This document shows, one piece after another, positions 51,690 through 61,045 of a stretch of DNA of 64,000 bases. The DNA lies in the NCBI RefSeq assembly GCF_005116445.1, contig NZ_SWBQ01000004.1, positions 372,001 through 436,000 on the forward strand. The letters are read 5' to 3'. Each line of letters opens with the position of its first letter. The first letter of the stretch is position 1. The notes beneath the pieces were generated by a model. The model was not told the DNA's origin. It saw only the letters and a list, made by a program, of their open reading frames with translations, and did no database searches. Origin of the DNA: Pedobacter frigoris. GTDB lineage: Bacteria; Bacteroidota; Bacteroidia; Sphingobacteriales; Sphingobacteriaceae. A program made the position numbers and the translations under genes.

Positions 51690-53585
51690 ATGATAATAGA
51701 TTTAGTTTGGCTGGTTCCGTTAATTCCACTAATTGGTTTTATAATCAATGGATTGGGAAGAAACACATTATCTAAAAACCTCATTGGTTTTATTGGAAGC
51801 AGTGTGATATTCATTTCGTTTGCGATCAGTATAGGCATTTTTGCCGAACTTGCATCAAGTCCTGTAAAAACTCATGAGGTATTCCTTTTTGACTGGATCA
51901 GTGCGGGTTCATTGCATATCCCTTTATCATTTCTGGTAGATCCTCTGAGCGCAATTATGCTGCTTATCGTAACGGGAGTCGGCTTTTTGATCCATATCTA
52001 TTCAATAGGATATATGCATGAAGATGAAGGTTTTGGTAAGTTTTTCAGTTACCTGAACCTATTTATCTTTTTCATGCTGCTGCTGGTATTGGGATCCAAC
52101 TATATTGTGATGTTTATTGGCTGGGAAGGTGTTGGTCTTTGTTCCTATTTATTGATCGGATTTTGGTATACGAACAGCAGCTATGCATCTGCGGCAAAAA
52201 AAGCCTTTGTGATGAACAGAATAGGGGATTTAGGATTTCTTCTGGGTGTGTTCTTTATCTTCACTACTTTCGGAAGCGTTGAGTTCTCAAAAATATTCCC
52301 TCAGGCAGCAGCCATGCTGCCGGGTGATGGTACAATTGCTTTAATTGCATTATTGTTATTTATTGGCGCCTGTGGTAAATCGGCTCAGTTGCCACTGTTT
52401 ACCTGGCTTCCTGATGCGATGGCTGGCCCAACGCCAGTTTCCGCTTTGATTCATGCTGCAACGATGGTGACGGCAGGTATCTATATGATTGCCAGGTCTA
52501 ACCTGATCTTCGATCTGGCACCGGTGATTCAGCATGTGATTGCGATTGTTGGTTTGGCTACGGCAATTGTAGCGGCTATTATTGCGCTAACCCAAACAGA
52601 TATTAAAAAAGTACTGGCTTATTCTACCGTGTCTCAACTGGGATATATGTTTTTAGGCTTAGGTGTTGGTGCTTACAATGGTGCATTTTTCCATGTAATC
52701 ACTCATGCATTCTTTAAAGCGTTATTGTTCTTATGTGCAGGATCTGTCATTCATGCTTTACACCATGAACAAGACATGAGACACATGGGCGGCTTACGTA
52801 AAAAATTGCCGGTAACTTTCCTGACGATGTTAATTGGTACAATTGCAATTGCAGGTTTGCCACCATTCTCAGGTTTCTTCTCCAAAGACGAGATTTTGGC
52901 CCACGTGTATATGCACGATAAGATCATGTGGGGTATTGCGGTGTTTGGCGCATTTCTGACAGCATTTTATATGTTTAGAATGTTATTCTTAACTTTTTAT
53001 GGCAAATACAGAGGTACCCACCATGCAGAAGAGAAGATTCACGAGTCTCCAAAAACCATGACCTGGCCTTTGATTGTACTTGCGGTTCTGTCTGCCATTG
53101 GAGGTATCATAGGTATACCGGAAACACTTGGGGGAAATCACTGGCTTTCGCATTGGTTGTCGCCGGTTATCCAACACGCTGGCGAAGCGCCAGATCATGC
53201 TACTGAATACGCATTAATGGCTGTTTCTGTCGTTGGTGTATTGATCTCTATTGCTTTTGCTTATACCAAATACATTAAGAAAGATCACATACCTGCTCCG
53301 GATGAAGCAGAGAGATCATTTCTGGCCAAATTGTCCTACAATAAGTTTTATTTTGATGAAATCTATGATACGCTTTTCAGGAAGCCACTTGATGCGATTT
53401 CAGTCTTCTTCTATAAGGTAGTGGATAATAAAATTGTAGATGGAATAGTGAACGGCCTTGGATGGGGTACGTCGGAAGCGAGTAAAGGCTTGCGATTGGT
53501 ACAGTCCGGTAATGTCGGGTTTTATATTTTTATGATGGTGGTAGGAATCATCTCATTGTTATTGTATACTTATTTATCTCTATAA
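51690..53585 (+). CDS. nuoL: NADH-quinone oxidoreductase subunit L
   Basis: 631-residue antiporter-like membrane subunit with about 16 helices. FIGWEGVGLCSYLLIGFWY (near residue 143), the Lys-containing half-helix ACGKSAQLPLFTWLPDAMAGPTPVSALIHAATMV (~230-263) and KKVLAYSTVSQLGYMFLGLG identify NuoL. The C-terminal ~130 residues form the lateral helix and its anchor. Confidence 0.97.
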   Translation: MIIDLVWLVPLIPLIGFIINGLGRNTLSKNLIGFIGSSVIFISFAISIGIFAELASSPVKTHEVFLFDWISAGSLHIPLSFLVDPLSAIMLLIVTGVGFLIHIYSIGYMHEDEGFGKFFSYLNLFIFFMLLLVLGSNYIVMFIGWEGVGLCSYLLIGFWYTNSSYASAAKKAFVMNRIGDLGFLLGVFFIFTTFGSVEFSKIFPQAAAMLPGDGTIALIALLLFIGACGKSAQLPLFTWLPDAMAGPTPVSALIHAATMVTAGIYMIARSNLIFDLAPVIQHVIAIVGLATAIVAAIIALTQTDIKKVLAYSTVSQLGYMFLGLGVGAYNGAFFHVITHAFFKALLFLCAGSVIHALHHEQDMRHMGGLRKKLPVTFLTMLIGTIAIAGLPPFSGFFSKDEILAHVYMHDKIMWGIAVFGAFLTAFYMFRMLFLTFYGKYRGTHHAEEKIHESPKTMTWPLIVLAVLSAIGGIIGIPETLGGNHWLSHWLSPVIQHAGEAPDHATEYALMAVSVVGVLISIAFAYTKYIKKDHIPAPDEAERSFLAKLSYNKFYFDEIYDTLFRKPLDAISVFFYKVVDNKIVDGIVNGLGWGTSEASKGLRLVQSGNVGFYIFMMVVGIISLLLYTYLSL

Positions 53586-53606
53586 AAGATCGTTCAAGAA
53601 AAGATA

Positions 53607-55073
53607 ATGGAACAACTTTTACTACTTCTTATATTCTTACCACTGGTTGGTGCACTGGTTACCGCTTTTTCCGGCAATGCCGCTAAGCATGTAGCATTAG
53701 TTTCATCCATCGTTTCTCTGGCATTGACGTTGGCCCTGGTATGTAATTTTTCTCCAAATGCAAGTACTCAATTTGTGGTTGATTTTCCATGGATTCAGGA
53801 ATTAGGAATCAATTTCCATGTTGGTATCGATGGGATAAGTATCATTACGGTATTACTGACCAATGTGCTGATCCCTTTAATTATACTTGCCGGTTATCAG
53901 CATAATTATAAAAATCCTAAAGGGTTTTTTGCGTTGATCTTGTTCATGCAAAGTGGCCTTTTATTGGTGTTTACTGCTCTTGATGCCTTCTTGTTCTATA
54001 TTGGATGGGAAGCCGCTTTAATCCCTATTTACTTCATCTGTGCAATATGGGGAGGTAAGGATCGTATTAAAGTAAACATGAAGTTCTTTGTGTATACCAT
54101 TGCAGGTTCACTATTCATGTTAATGGGTATCATTTATTTATACCTTCAAAACCCAGCGCACAATTTTGATATACAGGCGTTTTATAGCCTGAACCTGGAT
54201 TCCACTCAGCAATGCTGGATTTTCTGGGCCTTCTTTATTGCGTTTGCGATTAAGATGCCGATATTTCCTTTCCACACCTGGCAGCCAAACACTTATACCG
54301 AAGCTCCCGCGGTGGGAACTATGCTTTTATCTGGCATTATGCTAAAGATGGGTATTTATGGTGTGATCAGATGGTTGTTGCCAATTGTACCATCCGGGGT
54401 TCAGGACTGGGCGCATCTTGCAATTATTCTTTCTGTGATTGGCATCCTCTATGCTTCTATCATTGCTTTTACTCAAAAGGATGCAAAAAGATTGGTAGCC
54501 TATTCGTCTATAGCTCACGTGGGGTTAATCAGTGCAGGTATCTTTGCATTGAATGTGCAGGGGATGCAAGGCGCGATGGTACAAATGCTCAGCCACGGTA
54601 TCAACGTAGTCGGGTTGTTCTTTGTATTGGACATCATTTCCAACAGAGTAAAAACCAACAGGATCAGCGAATTGGGTGGTATCGCCAAACAAGCTCCGAT
54701 ACTCGCTATCGTTTCTTTAATCATTGTCTTCGGAACTGTGGCGTTGCCTGGAACAAATGGTTTTATTGGTGAGTTTCTTTTGCTAATGGGAGTTTATCAG
54801 TACAATGCATGGATAGCAGCCTTTGCTGGTTTGACGATTATATTCGGAGCGGTATATATGCTTAGAATGTATCAGAATGTAATGTTGGGTAAGACCAACG
54901 AACTAACCATAGGATTTACAGATATCAAAGGTTCGGAAAAAGTGGTTTTGTATACCATCTGTGTGCTGATCATTGTATTGGGTGTATACCCAAAACCAAT
55001 TCTTCAGTTGTCAGAAGCTTCAGTACAACATTTAATAGAACAAGTAACACAAAAATTAACTTCGGTAAACTAA
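53607..55073 (+). CDS. nuoM: NADH-quinone oxidoreductase subunit M
   Basis: 488-residue antiporter-like subunit. FYIGWEAALIPIYFICAIWGGKDR near residue 131, AFAIKMPIFPFHTWQPNTYTEAPAVGTMLLSG near 213 and KRLVAYSSIAHVGL near 295 are the family motifs, including the channel Glu and Lys. 21 nt after nuoL. Confidence 0.97.
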   Translation: MEQLLLLLIFLPLVGALVTAFSGNAAKHVALVSSIVSLALTLALVCNFSPNASTQFVVDFPWIQELGINFHVGIDGISIITVLLTNVLIPLIILAGYQHNYKNPKGFFALILFMQSGLLLVFTALDAFLFYIGWEAALIPIYFICAIWGGKDRIKVNMKFFVYTIAGSLFMLMGIIYLYLQNPAHNFDIQAFYSLNLDSTQQCWIFWAFFIAFAIKMPIFPFHTWQPNTYTEAPAVGTMLLSGIMLKMGIYGVIRWLLPIVPSGVQDWAHLAIILSVIGILYASIIAFTQKDAKRLVAYSSIAHVGLISAGIFALNVQGMQGAMVQMLSHGINVVGLFFVLDIISNRVKTNRISELGGIAKQAPILAIVSLIIVFGTVALPGTNGFIGEFLLLMGVYQYNAWIAAFAGLTIIFGAVYMLRMYQNVMLGKTNELTIGFTDIKGSEKVVLYTICVLIIVLGVYPKPILQLSEASVQHLIEQVTQKLTSVN

Positions 55074-55077
55074 ACAA

Positions 55078-56451
55078 ATGAATATCATTATAACCATTGC
55101 TGTTACAGCCTTAGTAGTGCTTTATGCAGGTTTGTTTAAGGCAAAAAAAGCATTATTGCCAATCACACTGGTTGGTTTGCTTGCCTCTCTGGCGTTTGTT
55201 GTTACTTCGTGGAATACAAACAAAACCTATTACGGTATGATGCAAATGGATAATTTTGCATTGGCTTTTGCCGGGATTACTATAGTGGGAACAATTTTTA
55301 TATTCCTGCTTACGCAGAATTATTTTGCGGAGAACAGTGAAAATATAGCGGAATATTTTACGCTGATCTTGTTTGCCCTGGCAGGTATAGAGATTATGGT
55401 ATCCTATAAAAATATGTCCATGTTGTTTATTGGACTGGAGATCATGTCTGTGAGTTTATATATTCTCGCAGGCATACGTAAGGGTAATTTTGCGTCTAAT
55501 GAAGCATCTTTAAAGTATTTCTTAATGGGTGCATTCTCCACCGGGTTTTTATTATTTGGAATCACCTTAATTTATGGGGCTACAGGGTCTTTTGATCTTG
55601 ATGTCATTAACCAATATCTAGTGGGTAATTTTAAGACCATTTCACCAATGTTTTATCCTGGTGTAATTTTAATATTAATAGGTCTTAGCTTTAAAATTGG
55701 TGCCGCACCTTTTCATTTCTGGACTCCAGACGTGTATGAAGGAGCGCCGACATTGATTACATCATTCATGTCGACAGTGGTGAAAACTGCTGGTTTCGCA
55801 GCATTTCTTAGACTATTTGCTGATACATTTGCTCCTCTGCATGATTTCTGGCTTCCACCACTAATGGTGATTGTATGCCTTACCCTATTTATAGGCAATG
55901 TGACCGCGTTGTTCCAGAAAAACTTCAAGAGAATGCTTGCTTATTCAAGTATCTCACATGCAGGATATCTGCTATTCTCGTTGGTTACACTTAGTGGTAA
56001 TTCGGCTAATAATGTTTTGGTATATGCTGCGGCCTATACTTTTGCAAGCATTATAGCCTTCGCTGTATTGATTTTAGTAAAGCAGAAAACTGGCAATGAT
56101 CATTTTGACAGCTTTAACGGTCTGGCGAAGAAAAACCCACTAACGACATTAATACTTACTGTGGCCATGCTTTCATTGGCAGGGATTCCGCTAACCGCCG
56201 GATTTATTGGTAAATATCTGATGTTCCTTAATGTGATGGGAGAGTATCAGGTTTACCTCGTTGCATTTGCAATTTTAAACGCACTTGTTGGCTTCTACTA
56301 TTACTTTAAGGTAATTGTGGCTATGTATTTCAAAGAAGGCAATGAAATCGAGCTTGATACACCCGTTCAGTATAAAGTTGTATTGGTGTTATCAGTAATA
56401 ATTACCGTGTTTTTAGGAGTTTATCCGGCAGTAATTTTAAATTTGATATAA
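55078..56451 (+). CDS. nuoN: NADH-quinone oxidoreductase subunit N
   Basis: 457-residue antiporter-like subunit: LFIGLEIMSVSLYILAGI (~115-132), KIGAAPFHFWTPDVYEGAPTLITSFMSTVVK (~206-236) and KRMLAYSSISHAGYLLF (~285-301). Last subunit of the operon, so all of nuoA to nuoN are present in canonical order. No clear terminator follows before the DedA gene. Confidence 0.97.
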   Translation: MNIIITIAVTALVVLYAGLFKAKKALLPITLVGLLASLAFVVTSWNTNKTYYGMMQMDNFALAFAGITIVGTIFIFLLTQNYFAENSENIAEYFTLILFALAGIEIMVSYKNMSMLFIGLEIMSVSLYILAGIRKGNFASNEASLKYFLMGAFSTGFLLFGITLIYGATGSFDLDVINQYLVGNFKTISPMFYPGVILILIGLSFKIGAAPFHFWTPDVYEGAPTLITSFMSTVVKTAGFAAFLRLFADTFAPLHDFWLPPLMVIVCLTLFIGNVTALFQKNFKRMLAYSSISHAGYLLFSLVTLSGNSANNVLVYAAAYTFASIIAFAVLILVKQKTGNDHFDSFNGLAKKNPLTTLILTVAMLSLAGIPLTAGFIGKYLMFLNVMGEYQVYLVAFAILNALVGFYYYFKVIVAMYFKEGNEIELDTPVQYKVVLVLSVIITVFLGVYPAVILNLI

Positions 56452-56496
56452 GCTTATCTCTAGATAATTATTAGTAGTTTTACGAGTAATTGAACT

Positions 56497-57156
56497 ATGC
56501 AAGATTTCTGGAACTCACTACAGCATTTTATCGACCCCGAAAAATTACTTAAAGAAGGTGGTTTTTATGTTGTAATGTTTGTGATTTTTGCGGAAACAGG
56601 CTTGTTTTTTGGATTTTTTCTACCAGGCGATTACCTTTTATTTTTAGCGGGCATGTTTGTGGCAACAGGCAAATTAGATGTGAACATTTACGTGTTGATA
56701 TTGGGTTTGTGTGTTTCTGCGATTTCAGGTAATTTTACAGGATATTGGTTTGGACGAAAGACTGGGCCTGTACTGTATGATAGAAAGGACTCCTTCTTCT
56801 TTAAAAAGCGTTATTTGAAGGCCGCTGAAGAATATTATAACAAACAAGGGGCATTTGCATTAATTATGGGCAGGTTTGTTCCAATAGTAAGAACTTTTGC
56901 ACCGATTTTTGCTGGTGTGGTTAAATTAGATTTTAAGAGATTTGCATTATATAACATTGCAGGTGCAATATTATGGATAGCTTCATTAACTTTGCTCGGT
57001 TATTTTCTGGGTAAAAGATTTGAAAAAGAAATTAACGATTATTTATTATACATAATTATAGGGTTTATTGTGGTAACATCACTTCCTTTACTATATGCGT
57101 TTTTAAAGAAGAAGGTAGTTAAGAGCAATAACGAAGAGACAACAAATATTGAATAA
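56497..57156 (+). CDS. DedA-family membrane protein
   Basis: 219 residues, with helices near 22-45, 55-75, 140-160 and 180-200. The family signatures are FAETGLFFGFFLPGDYLLFLAG, GNFTGYWFGRKTG and MGRFVPIVRTFAPIFAGVVKLDFKRF (the R-x-x-P amphipathic loop). DedA proteins are thought to flip undecaprenyl phosphate or phospholipids; the exact lipid is not predictable here. Four nucleotides before ppa. Confidence 0.92.
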   Translation: MQDFWNSLQHFIDPEKLLKEGGFYVVMFVIFAETGLFFGFFLPGDYLLFLAGMFVATGKLDVNIYVLILGLCVSAISGNFTGYWFGRKTGPVLYDRKDSFFFKKRYLKAAEEYYNKQGAFALIMGRFVPIVRTFAPIFAGVVKLDFKRFALYNIAGAILWIASLTLLGYFLGKRFEKEINDYLLYIIIGFIVVTSLPLLYAFLKKKVVKSNNEETTNIE

Positions 57157-57159
57157 AGA

Positions 57160-57711
57160 ATGAGTAAATACGATCATCACCCATGGCACAGCGTTTCACC
57201 TGGCGAAAACTTACCTGAAATTGTTAATGCTATTATAGAAATCCCTAAAGGTTCAAAAGCGAAATACGAAATTGATAAAGACTCTAACTTAATTAAACTG
57301 GACAGGGTACTTTTTTCGTCAGTAATGTATCCTGCTAACTATGGATTTATTCCTCAAACCTATTGCGACGATAATGATCCATTGGATATTCTGGTTTTAT
57401 GTTCTGTAGATGTTTACCCGCTTTCAATTATTGAAGCAAAGGTAATTGGGGTAATGCATATGGTGGATAACGGTGAGCAGGATGATAAGATCATTGCCGT
57501 TGCAAAAAATGATATGTCTGTCAATTATATCAATGACTTGGCAGAGTTACCGCCGCATACCATGAAGGAAATTGTAAAGTTTTTCCAGGATTATAAAGCT
57601 TTAGAAGAAAAGAAAGTAACGATAGAACATTTGTTAGGCGTTCGTTATGCGCACAAGGTGATACAGGAAAGTATTGCACTGTATGATAAAAAATTTAGAA
57701 ATAATACTTAA
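57160..57711 (+). CDS. ppa: Inorganic pyrophosphatase (family I)
   Basis: 183-residue soluble enzyme that hydrolyses pyrophosphate to drive biosynthesis. Signatures: [15 protein letters not shown] (~28), [12 protein letters not shown] (~62-73), the metal-binding [11 protein letters not shown] (~76) and later D residues in [12 protein letters not shown]. Its stop overlaps the next ATG by one base. Confidence 0.97.
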   Translation: MSKYDHHPWHSVSPGENLPEIVNAIIEIPKGSKAKYEIDKDSNLIKLDRVLFSSVMYPANYGFIPQTYCDDNDPLDILVLCSVDVYPLSIIEAKVIGVMHMVDNGEQDDKIIAVAKNDMSVNYINDLAELPPHTMKEIVKFFQDYKALEEKKVTIEHLLGVRYAHKVIQESIALYDKKFRNNT

Positions 57712-59123
57712 TGATTTACCCCGTCAGTATGTCCGTTATTGCATTTCTTCCTCCATCGGTATTAACAACTGTATTGGTTGCTCCCGGCACTGAGGGAGAT
57801 GCCGTAGGCTGGCGTCTGCTATTCGCGTTATTTCTGGTGTTTTTAAACGGTTTTTTTGTTGCGGCAGAATTTGCAATAGTTAAGGTTCGTGCTTCGCAGA
57901 TAGAAATTAAAGCTAAATCTGGCAGCAGAGTTGGTAAAATGGCTAAAAATATTGTCCACAATCTGGATGGATATTTAGCGGCCACTCAACTTGGGATTAC
58001 ATTGGCATCTCTTGGGCTAGGTTGGGTTGGAGAAGGGGTAATGCATACCATTTTTCAGAACTTGTTTAATAGTTTTAACTTCAATGTTAGTGATGCTGTT
58101 ATACATTCTGCATCGACAATTGTTGCCTTTTCGATCATTACCATTATGCACATCGTATTTGGCGAGCTGGCTCCAAAATCCCTCGCGATACAACGTCCGG
58201 TTGCAACTACGTTGTTTATCTCTATTCCGCTACAAATTTTTTACGTTGTGCTAAAGCCCTTTATTTGGGCTTTGAATAGTTTAGCCGCGGTCATTTTAAA
58301 ACCTTTTGGAATTAATACGGCAGGTGGACATGAATCTTTGCACAGCAACGAAGAACTACAATACTTGCTGGATCAGGGTAAAGAAAGTGGTGCTTTAGAA
58401 GATAATGAACATGAACTCATTAAAAATGTTTTTGATTTTAATGAGCGGGTCGTTAAAAACATCATGGTTCCCCGAACTAAAATTTCCGGTATTGAATTAA
58501 GCACATCAAAATCAGAAGTGGTAGAGAAGATCATTGCCGAAGGATATTCCCGCATGCCTGTATACGACGACGTAATAGATAAAATCATCGGAATCATACA
58601 TGCAAAGGATGTGCTGCCATTGTTAGCAAGCAACAAAGAATGGTCGTTGAGCGACATTATTCGTAAGCCTTACTTCGTTCCGGAAACAAAGAAGATTAAT
58701 GATCTTTTGAGCGAGCTTCAGCAAAAGCGCATCCAGATTGCTATTGTAATTGATGAGTTTGGTGGAACTGCCGGAATGGTGACATTAGAAGACATCGTAG
58801 AAGAGATTGTTGGCGAAATTCAAGATGAGTATGACGAGGAGAAACCGACCGTTGAAAAGATCTCTGATACCGAGTTTGTAATCAATGCTTATGCTACGGT
58901 TTATGATGTAAATGAGCACCTGCCCCATGATTTGCCTGAAGACGAAGATTTTGATACTGTAGGTGGACTTGTTTCTCATGCTTTTGGGAAAATTCCGGAA
59001 GTAGGCGACAGTGAAGAATGCTACGGGTATCTGTTTACCATCCTCAAGAAAACAGAACAGAATATAGAAACCATAAAACTTGAGTTGGTAATCAATAAAA
59101 GTGATATGGTCGATAATCACTAA
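57711..59123 (+). CDS. CNNM/CorC-type CBS-domain membrane protein (hemolysin family)
   Basis: 470 residues: a DUF21/CNNM membrane domain with four helices (~25-200, GFFVAAEFAIVKVRASQIE and LGWVGEGVM), paired CBS domains (~215-335, MVPRTKISGIELSTSKSEV, RMPVYDDVIDKIIGIIHAKDVL, IAIVIDEFGGTAGMVTLEDIVEEIVGEI) and a C-terminal CorC_HlyC domain (~365-445). An internal ATG at 57729 is also a possible start. Members are linked to Mg2+/Co2+ transport or resistance; the older name hemolysin is not a functional claim. Confidence 0.92.
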   Translation: MIYPVSMSVIAFLPPSVLTTVLVAPGTEGDAVGWRLLFALFLVFLNGFFVAAEFAIVKVRASQIEIKAKSGSRVGKMAKNIVHNLDGYLAATQLGITLASLGLGWVGEGVMHTIFQNLFNSFNFNVSDAVIHSASTIVAFSIITIMHIVFGELAPKSLAIQRPVATTLFISIPLQIFYVVLKPFIWALNSLAAVILKPFGINTAGGHESLHSNEELQYLLDQGKESGALEDNEHELIKNVFDFNERVVKNIMVPRTKISGIELSTSKSEVVEKIIAEGYSRMPVYDDVIDKIIGIIHAKDVLPLLASNKEWSLSDIIRKPYFVPETKKINDLLSELQQKRIQIAIVIDEFGGTAGMVTLEDIVEEIVGEIQDEYDEEKPTVEKISDTEFVINAYATVYDVNEHLPHDLPEDEDFDTVGGLVSHAFGKIPEVGDSEECYGYLFTILKKTEQNIETIKLELVINKSDMVDNH

Positions 59124-59134
59124 TCCTTTCTCTC

Positions 59135-59839
59135 ATGCATGTCTTTTATACACCCGACATCAATTCTAATGAGTATGTCTTAAATGAGGATGAAAGCAAG
59201 CATTGCCTGAAAGTATTAAGGTTGGGCATCGGAGCACAAGTCAATTTGATAGATGGCCGTGGGGGTATGTACCTTGCAGAGATCATCCATGAATCAAAGA
59301 GAAACGTAACCCTTAAGGTGATTGAAACCGCATTTGAGTATAATAAACGTAACCACCATCTTCATATTGCTGTCGCACCTACTAAAAATATCGACCGTTT
59401 GGAGTGGTTTCTTGAAAAGGCAACTGAAATAGGTATTGAAGAGATAACGCCATTGATCTGCGACCGTTCAGAGCGCAAGATAGTAAAAGAAGACAGGCTG
59501 AATAAAGTGATAACATCTGCGGTTAAGCAGTCACTCCAAGCCTACCACCCCGTATTAAATCCACAAATTAACTTTGCTGATTTCCTGAAGATCAAAAATG
59601 ATTCCGTCAAGATGATTGCTCACTGTATAGACGGAGAGCCAAGGAAATACATCAGTGAAATTATTACAGCAGGACAAAATTATACTTTGCTTATTGGTCC
59701 TGAGGGTGATTTTACTCCTTCGGAAATAGAATTGGCTTTGGGGAATGGGTATAAACCATTAACTTTAGGTAATACACGACTACGTACAGAGACAGCTGCG
59801 TTAGCCGCTTGTTTTGAAGTGAATTATTTAAATAGATGA
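59135..59839 (+). CDS. rsmE: 16S rRNA m3U1498 methyltransferase RsmE
   Basis: 234-residue SPOUT-fold methyltransferase acting on U1498 of 16S rRNA. An N-terminal PUA-like part (DESKHCLKVLRLGIGAQVNLIDGRG) and the C-terminal knot with LLIGPEGDFTPSEIELA and LGNTRLRTETAALAACF identify it. Overlaps the next gene by 4 nt. Confidence 0.95.
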   Translation: MHVFYTPDINSNEYVLNEDESKHCLKVLRLGIGAQVNLIDGRGGMYLAEIIHESKRNVTLKVIETAFEYNKRNHHLHIAVAPTKNIDRLEWFLEKATEIGIEEITPLICDRSERKIVKEDRLNKVITSAVKQSLQAYHPVLNPQINFADFLKIKNDSVKMIAHCIDGEPRKYISEIITAGQNYTLLIGPEGDFTPSEIELALGNGYKPLTLGNTRLRTETAALAACFEVNYLNR

Positions 59840-60492
59840 GATTTAAAACATATCTGTTGGCCGGATTGGTGTTGCTGAATTGCAGCTTTTCTGTGCCGAC
59901 CTATAAAATGGCTAAGCTTAAGTATAATGGTGGCGGGGATTGGTATGCAAACAGAACAGCTTTGCCAAACCTCATTGATTTTTGTAATAAAAACCTTAAA
60001 ACCAATTTTGCGAGCCAGGAAGGAATTGTCGAGGTAGGCAGTTCAGAGTTATTCAATTATCCGTTCGTGTATTTGACAGGACATGGAAATGTTGTATTTA
60101 GCAGTACAGAAGCCAGTAATCTAAGGAAGTATCTAATAGGAGGCGGCTTTTTGCATATCGACGATAATTACGGTCTGGATAAATTCATACGAAAGGAAAT
60201 GAAGAAGGTCTTCCCCGAACTGACTTTCGTTGAGTTGCCTGCAAACCATGCTTTATACAATCAAAAATTTAAGTTTCCCGGCGGATTACCTAAAATCCAT
60301 GAGCATGATGGTAAACGGCCACAGGGATTTGCATTGATGTGGGAAGGAAGAATGGTTTGTTATTATACATTTGAATGCGATCTGGGTAACGGATGGGAAG
60401 ACCAGGGCACATATCCTGATGATACTCAACCGAAGAGATTAGACGCGCTTAAAATGGGCGCAAATCTCGTTCAGTATGCTTTAACACAATAG
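59836..60492 (+). CDS. DUF4159 secreted/membrane-anchored protein
   Basis: 218 residues with an N-terminal hydrophobic signal that carries a possible lipobox (LVLLNC). DUF4159 features: KLKYNGGGDWYANRTALPNLIDFC, FVYLTGHGNVVFS, FLHIDDNYGLDKFIRKEMKKVFPE and a C-terminal GANLVQYALT. The domain resembles a flavodoxin- or glutaminase-like fold in other proteins, but no function is established. Overlaps rsmE by 4 nt. Confidence 0.85.
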   Translation: MRFKTYLLAGLVLLNCSFSVPTYKMAKLKYNGGGDWYANRTALPNLIDFCNKNLKTNFASQEGIVEVGSSELFNYPFVYLTGHGNVVFSSTEASNLRKYLIGGGFLHIDDNYGLDKFIRKEMKKVFPELTFVELPANHALYNQKFKFPGGLPKIHEHDGKRPQGFALMWEGRMVCYYTFECDLGNGWEDQGTYPDDTQPKRLDALKMGANLVQYALTQ

Positions 60493-60494
60493 CC

Positions 60495-60992
60495 ATGAAA
60501 GTAAAGGTAAATGAGAAGTACAATTTTAATGTGGATATCAATAACGACGAAATCACCGTTGATGACCAGATGCTATCAGTAGATTCAAGAAAACTAGCAG
60601 ATGGGCACTCGCATTTTATTTATGACAACAAGTCGTACAGAATAGAACTTGTGTCAGAAAATAAGGCTGATAAAACGGCTGAGGTTAAAGTCAACGGCCG
60701 GATATATCAGGTAACGATTGAAGATCAGTATGATCAATTACTTAAACAACTTGGACTGGATAATTCACAGTCCAGCAAAGTAAAAGAGATTAAGGCCCCA
60801 ATGCCGGGTCTGGTACTTAATGTAATCGTAGCAGAAGAACAGGAGGTACAAAAGGGAGATAGCTTACTGGTATTGGAGGCGATGAAGATGGAGAATATAA
60901 TCAAATCACCAACAGATGGGATTGTAAAGAAGATCCTGATCAAAAAGGGAGACAAAGTAGAAAAGAACGAGATATTGATACAATTCAGCTAA
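60495..60992 (+). CDS. Biotin/lipoyl carrier protein (biotin carboxyl carrier type)
   Basis: 165 residues; the C-terminal ~70 form a biotinyl domain with the biotinylation motif EAMKMEN (Lys at ~131 of the protein) and PMPGLVLNVIVAEEQEVQKGD. The N-terminal half resembles the linker of acyl-CoA carboxylase carrier subunits. In Bacteroidota such a gene usually accompanies a biotin carboxylase and a carboxyltransferase, but neither is adjacent here; it sits 2 nt behind the DUF4159 gene. Confidence 0.88.
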   Translation: MKVKVNEKYNFNVDINNDEITVDDQMLSVDSRKLADGHSHFIYDNKSYRIELVSENKADKTAEVKVNGRIYQVTIEDQYDQLLKQLGLDNSQSSKVKEIKAPMPGLVLNVIVAEEQEVQKGDSLLVLEAMKMENIIKSPTDGIVKKILIKKGDKVEKNEILIQFS

Positions 60993-60994
60993 AC

Positions 60995-61027
60995 AAAAAA
61001 GGAGCAGTTAATTACTGCTCCTTTTTT
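60995..61027. terminator. Strong bidirectional terminator
   Basis: AAAAAAGGAGCAGT (60995-61008) pairs exactly with ACTGCTCCTTTTTT (61014-61027) around 5 nt. It ends both the carrier-protein transcript and the convergent GldJ-like transcript. Confidence 0.95.
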
Positions 61028-61045
61028 ATGGCTATCAAAAACCGA

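Noticed and set aside
54371..54772. 133-codon plus-strand ORF within nuoM
   Set aside because: It is an out-of-frame shadow; nuoM has clear complex I motifs across this stretch.
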